64,000 bases of DNA from Bifidobacterium sp. (GTDB lineage Bacteria > Actinomycetota > Actinomycetes > Actinomycetales > Bifidobacteriaceae). Shown here one piece after another: positions 60,788 to 64,000 of the stretch. Within the stretch, counting starts at the first letter, position 1. Every line of letters begins with the position of its first letter. Position numbers and translations under genes: made by a program. The notes beneath the pieces are model-generated. The model did no database searches. It saw nothing but the letters and a program-made list of their open reading frames with translations, and was not told where the DNA came from. The stretch lies in the NCBI RefSeq assembly GCF_022647885.1, contig NZ_JALCLM010000001.1:1054001-1118000 (forward strand), given 5' to 3'.

Positions 60788-61464
60788 TCGAACGTTTACT
60801 GCCAAATGCGAGCCAGATGGGTGACGATTTTATACAGGCCACGATAGAAAGCCTGCAGATGATTGTGTCTGCCATGATTATCGCCGGTGTGCTCGGTTTA
60901 TTGTTAGGAATTGTGCTGCTAGTGACCGGAGAGCATGGCCTGCGTCCTAACAAGGTCATTTACTGGACTCTGGATCAGATTGTCAATATCGGTCGTTCCA
61001 TACCGTTTATCATCCTATTGGCGATTATTATGCCATTCACGCGTTTTGTTGTTGGAACCAGCATTGGAACCACAGCGGTGACGGTACCAATTGTGGTAGG
61101 TACCATCCCATTCTTTGCTCGTCAGGTGCAGAATGCTCTGCTTGAAGTTGATCCAGGTGTTGTTGAAGCTGCTAAAGCGATGGGAACCAGCGATTTCGGT
61201 ATTGTGTACAGGGTGTACCTGCGTGAAGGGTTGGTCTCGCTAATCAGGTCTGCAAGCTTTACCATCATTAATCTCATCGGTTTGACTGCCATGGCAGGAA
61301 TAGTAGGTGGTGGTGGTCTCGGTGCCACTGCGCTACAGCAGGGATATCAACGTGGACAGACCGATGTCACTTTTGCATCGATGGTATTGATACTTATTAT
61401 TGTGTTCATTACGCAAATTATCGGCAATATCGCGGCGCGAATTGCTTCACACGGAAGAGGCTGA
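60784..61464 (+). CDS. metI: Methionine ABC transporter permease
   Basis: A 226-residue inner-membrane permease with five helices. The BPD-transport loop is visible as AMGTSDFGIVYRVYLREGLVSLIRS, the EAAKAMG...I coupling motif that docks on MetN. IIVPMT-like VGTSIGTTAVTVPIVVGTIPFFARQVQNALLEVDPGVVEAAKAMG matches MetI. Translation is coupled to metN by a 4-nt overlap. It completes metQ-metN-metI. Confidence 0.93.
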   Translation: MIERLLPNASQMGDDFIQATIESLQMIVSAMIIAGVLGLLLGIVLLVTGEHGLRPNKVIYWTLDQIVNIGRSIPFIILLAIIMPFTRFVVGTSIGTTAVTVPIVVGTIPFFARQVQNALLEVDPGVVEAAKAMGTSDFGIVYRVYLREGLVSLIRSASFTIINLIGLTAMAGIVGGGGLGATALQQGYQRGQTDVTFASMVLILIIVFITQIIGNIAARIASHGRG

Positions 61465-61483
61465 TTACTCGCAGAGCCCTGAT

Positions 61484-62047
61484 TCACAAACTGTATTTAC
61501 GAATAATGCGATAGGCCTCAATTAATTCAGGTAAATGCATACTAGCGTTTGCTGAACTAGTTGATGGCAAAGCTCTCATTGAAACGTGAAGTCCTGAACT
61601 CTCAAGGTTTGGTTGTGAATACTTGCTAAATAATGCAGCGGCTTTCTTTCCTGTGGTGAAAATATAGGAGATAGATGACTGGGTGAGTAGTGGTACTAGA
61701 TTTGTGGGTTCAGGATTACGGATGGTGGCATCGCTAGCACCGTTGATATCGCAAGATTCCAATACATCCCATAGTGCTATGTGATGTTGTAAGAGGAATA
61801 CCGCACGAGACTCAATACTCCCAGTCGTCAAGTTCAGAGCTTCGTTTGCTCTTTCCGATTCAGGGGATGAATCAGGGTATTGCACATAGAGTGCTTGCAG
61901 AACATGCCAAAAACGATTCCTTGGGTGCATGTAATAAAATCCTGCACTCCTAGACTTAGGGCTGGGCATAGATCCAAGCAGCAAAACGCGCGAATGGGCA
62001 TCCCAAACTGGACCAAATCCATGTTCTACATGTTCTAGCTCGCTCAA
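61484..62047 (-). CDS. DNA-deoxyinosine/uracil glycosylase family protein (UDG superfamily)
   Basis: A 187-residue DNA repair enzyme of the uracil-glycosylase superfamily, closest in motif to the hypoxanthine (deoxyinosine) glycosylase family. The active-site motif is LLGSMPSPKSRSAGFYYMHPRNRFWHVL and the DNA-intercalation motif is ALPSTSSANAS. It would remove deaminated adenine (hypoxanthine) or uracil from DNA. The ATG at 62047 follows AAGGAGCG. It is convergent with metI, only 19 bp away, and its start is 36 bp from a dispersed repeat. Confidence 0.85.
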   Translation of the reverse strand: MSELEHVEHGFGPVWDAHSRVLLLGSMPSPKSRSAGFYYMHPRNRFWHVLQALYVQYPDSSPESERANEALNLTTGSIESRAVFLLQHHIALWDVLESCDINGASDATIRNPEPTNLVPLLTQSSISYIFTTGKKAAALFSKYSQPNLESSGLHVSMRALPSTSSANASMHLPELIEAYRIIRKYSL

Positions 62048-62083
62048 AGCGCTCCTTTTTTAGTATATTGCCTCTCCAAATTC

Positions 62084-62196
62084 GTTTGTGTAGGGATTTT
62101 CATGAAGAGCTGATGTATTACTTTTTTGAAGTTGTTGGAATTCCGCCATTTCCCAAGTCAATTATTGTCTCTATACTTTCAAATCCCTACACAAAC
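62084..62196. repeat. 113-bp palindromic dispersed element, copy D
   Basis: The element runs from GTTTGTGTAGGGATTTT to AAATCCCTACACAAAC, with 16-bp nearly perfect inverted ends. TTTGAA is at offset 42, GTTGGAAT at offset 51 and AATTCCGCC at offset 56. It lies 11 nt beyond the stop of the minus-strand AlbA-domain gene and 36 nt upstream of the glycosylase start. Confidence 0.88.
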
Positions 62197-62207
62197 GTTG
62201 TGGGTTC

Positions 62208-63722
62208 TCAACGCAGCAGACGATATTGCTTCTGTGGCCGTGGTTGCTCGTTGATTGACTCTACAAGACCCTTGTTGAGAAGAGCTCGAAGACCTGTCGC
62301 TACAGCAATCGGTGATAGATGCAGCTCGAGCATAATGTCTCTGACACTAGCTGATGGTCGTTCTTCCAGTAGTTTGACAATCCGTTGTGCATAATTCTTA
62401 TCAGTCATGTCGTCAAAGGCTCGGCGATGATTTATTGTCAATTTGAAGCTGTCAATGGTGTGCTCAATATCCGCCGGCTCCATGCCTTGTATGCGCAGAG
62501 CTGCCTCAATTTGTTGGTAACCAGAACCGCCATTTTCAATGACATACCCACCGTCTGGATATGGTGTTGCCTCAAGTATGGCGACGAGAAATTGATTCCT
62601 GGTCGAAGGCGATATGGGATTCACCAAAGTGTTATGCGTGACCGTGCCGTATAAACCACCCGGATTAATGACCTCAATTCTGTTGGTAAATACATTGACC
62701 CGCACTTGTGTCCCGCGGGCATGTGGCGAGTAATCTCTATGCATCAGTGCATTGGCAATCGCTTCCCGAAGCACTGACCTCGGATAATCAGGAGGGTGTG
62801 TTCCTTCCGAGCTAGAGTCAGTACCTGTTGGGCCAGCTGTCCATGTCATCAAGGATTCAACAGCATCATCAATCATCACGGGGATTGGACCAGTGATACT
62901 TTCTGCGGCTACTAGGTGTCCTCCCTGAGCAAATACTTCCGCTCGACTAGTGCCTGGAAAAACAGCAATCGTCACATTAAGTCTTGGATAAAACTGTTGC
63001 GGATATCTGCCAAGAGCAAGCAAAGCTCCCAGCGTTGGTCGTAGCTGCGAGAAAGTGGGGTCTATATCTTCATCATCGTGTTCGTCCGCACTGTCAAGTG
63101 CCAAAATTCTCAATTCGCGAAGCATCTCACTATCGCCGTGCCCTTTGAATACATTAGGGTGAGCCTCACGTTGTCGTTCCAACAACCCATGTACTAATGC
63201 AGGGTTCAAGTCGTCAATGGTTGCATCTTGAACCATTTCTGCGTCATAGGCAGGTTGGGCATGCTCTTCCATGAGTCTTTCGACTTCATATCCGGTCATT
63301 CTACGGTCGCCGTCTCCGGTTCGGATGAATGATCCGCTGTATGCTCCGAGAGTGGTGACGAAGCAAGGTTTGTCACGTGGAAGCATTTCGTCAATTTGAG
63401 CGAATACCAAATTGCTGCCCTCAAATGGGCATGTCATAATCGTCGGTCTCACCACTGGTGTCATTTTTTCGCAAGCCTGGCTTAAGGCTTCCTGCATAGA
63501 ACGAGCGTTAAAGCCTTCAACTGGTGTGAAACCAGCTTTTTCGGAGAGACCTAAAATGATATATCCACCAGAGCCATTCGAAAATGCTGACAAGGTATCA
63601 GTGATGCTACTCGAGAGTTTGCGTTTGCTCTCTTTAACTTCGCACAGTTGCGTATCGTTGCCGATAATGCGCATAAGCTCAATTAGCTCAGTCATTTTTG
63701 CGGTGTAATCATCGTCATGCAT
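62208..63722 (-). CDS. Schlafen/AlbA_2-domain putative ATP-binding transcriptional regulator
   Basis: A 504-residue protein. The N-terminal ~130 residues form an AlbA_2 (Schlafen-like) domain: CEVKESKRKLSSSITDTLSAFSNGSGGYIILGLSE and GDGDRRMTGYEVERLMEE. A HATPase_c_4-type C-terminal region follows: PRSVLREAIANALMHRDYSPHARGTQVRVNVFTNRIEVINPGGLYG, with the helicase-like N and G2 boxes. A winged-helix end (ASVRDIMLELHLSPIAVATGLRALLNKGLVE) completes the family layout, which is found in COG2865-like regulators, often near defence or mobile genes. It stands alone here. The ATG at 63722 has GGTGGAG upstream. Confidence 0.85.
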   Translation of the reverse strand: MHDDDYTAKMTELIELMRIIGNDTQLCEVKESKRKLSSSITDTLSAFSNGSGGYIILGLSEKAGFTPVEGFNARSMQEALSQACEKMTPVVRPTIMTCPFEGSNLVFAQIDEMLPRDKPCFVTTLGAYSGSFIRTGDGDRRMTGYEVERLMEEHAQPAYDAEMVQDATIDDLNPALVHGLLERQREAHPNVFKGHGDSEMLRELRILALDSADEHDDEDIDPTFSQLRPTLGALLALGRYPQQFYPRLNVTIAVFPGTSRAEVFAQGGHLVAAESITGPIPVMIDDAVESLMTWTAGPTGTDSSSEGTHPPDYPRSVLREAIANALMHRDYSPHARGTQVRVNVFTNRIEVINPGGLYGTVTHNTLVNPISPSTRNQFLVAILEATPYPDGGYVIENGGSGYQQIEAALRIQGMEPADIEHTIDSFKLTINHRRAFDDMTDKNYAQRIVKLLEERPSASVRDIMLELHLSPIAVATGLRALLNKGLVESINEQPRPQKQYRLLR

Positions 63723-63812
63723 CGTGCTCCACCTCTCTGCGCCTGAGACCAGACTAACGCAAATACGCCGATAGCAAGGAGTTCAGCTATTGTCTGCCAT
63801 AGAGTTGGGAGC

Positions 63813-64000
63813 ATGGGATTAATACGAGAGAAGATAGAAAGAGCTATCGATTGGTGGAAACACTCTCTGCTGGGTCGTGTACTAGAACGATATGGCAACC
63901 ACAATGGCTCGATTCTTGCGGGTGGTTTAGCTTTCGGGCTGTTGTTTGCCTTCTTTGCTGGGATATGGACACTGTTCAGTGCTTTCGGACTATTTTTCTC
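63813..64000 (+). CDS. YihY/BrkB-family membrane protein (3' truncated by window)
   Basis: Only the first 62 residues are in the window: MGLIREKIERAIDWWKHSLLGRV, RYGNHNGSILAGGLAFGLLF and AFFAGIWTLFSAFGLFF. The amphipathic start, the G-x-x-L-A-G-G-L-A/T segment and the first long helix match YihY/virulence factor BrkB proteins (once called ribonuclease BN). It diverges from the AlbA-domain gene with 90 bp between. The rest of the gene lies outside. Confidence 0.75.
   Translation, partial: MGLIREKIERAIDWWKHSLLGRVLERYGNHNGSILAGGLAFGLLFAFFAGIWTLFSAFGLFF

Noticed and set aside
10218-62196. Interpreting the 113-bp elements as simple Rho-independent terminators
   Set aside because: The stem ends lack T tracts, the length and internal offsets are constant, and sequence is shared between copies, which ordinary terminators would not show. 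A terminator side-effect is still possible.
1-64000. CRISPR array
   Set aside because: No regularly spaced direct repeats of 24-40 bp were seen. The only dispersed repeats are the palindromic families described.

Overview
The window is most consistent with a low-to-moderate GC member of the Bifidobacteriaceae (Actinomycetota). The evidence is the single-chain PurL, the actinobacterial-type Zur, a full set of cysteine-free ribosomal protein paralogues, an NrdF of the metal-free type, LtaS, the sortase-type surface protease and a DnaG whose N-terminus resembles bifidobacterial DnaG. Placement is by protein resemblance from memory; no search was run.

Layout. 1-7.7 kb: 3' end of a large cell-wall-anchored protease, dgt, dnaG and a heavy-metal P-type ATPase. 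7.8-12.4 kb: a frameshifted membrane-anchored protein, a NrdR-controlled nrdF whose metal-ligand glutamates are replaced (Q/S/K pattern), tRNA-Arg(TCT), and a divergent DXS-like enzyme. 12.7-14.9 kb: purE, purK, then zur. 15-19.1 kb: an MprF-like lysyltransferase and a membrane-anchored esterase. 19.4-23.9 kb: a zinc-starvation block, with six zinc-free ribosomal proteins (L28, L33, S14, L31, L36, L32) divergent from a COG0523-like protein lacking a P-loop, followed by an orphan metal-binding lipoprotein. Palindromic Zur-type boxes lie in both promoters. 24-30.7 kb: LtaS, a permease/TIGR03943 pair with a His/Cys-rich loop, and a MarR/MFS divergent pair. 30.9-40.9 kb: purT-purC-purL-purF-purM-purD. 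41-45 kb: aminotransferase, threonine aldolase, GH13 enzyme and tRNA-His. 45-53 kb is a looser region with two gene remnants (DUF2142, MepB), a frameshifted SRAP/YedK gene, a leucine-rich lipoprotein and small membrane proteins. 54-64 kb: TMEM175-like channel, glycosyltransferase, two dehydrogenases, metQ-metN-metI, a deoxyinosine-type glycosylase, an AlbA/Schlafen-type ATPase-like regulator and the start of a YihY gene.

The main theme is metal economy. Zur, zinc-free ribosomal proteins, a candidate zinc-trafficking protein, a metal-binding lipoprotein and a ribonucleotide reductase subunit apparently needing no metal all fall within about 15 kb. PurF has also lost one cysteine expected for its Fe-S cluster.

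The main structural novelty is a family of four dispersed palindromic elements (three exactly 113 bp, one 102 bp) with shared ends and internal motifs at fixed offsets. Each sits 11-25 nt after a stop codon. A second, different hairpin family has two copies.
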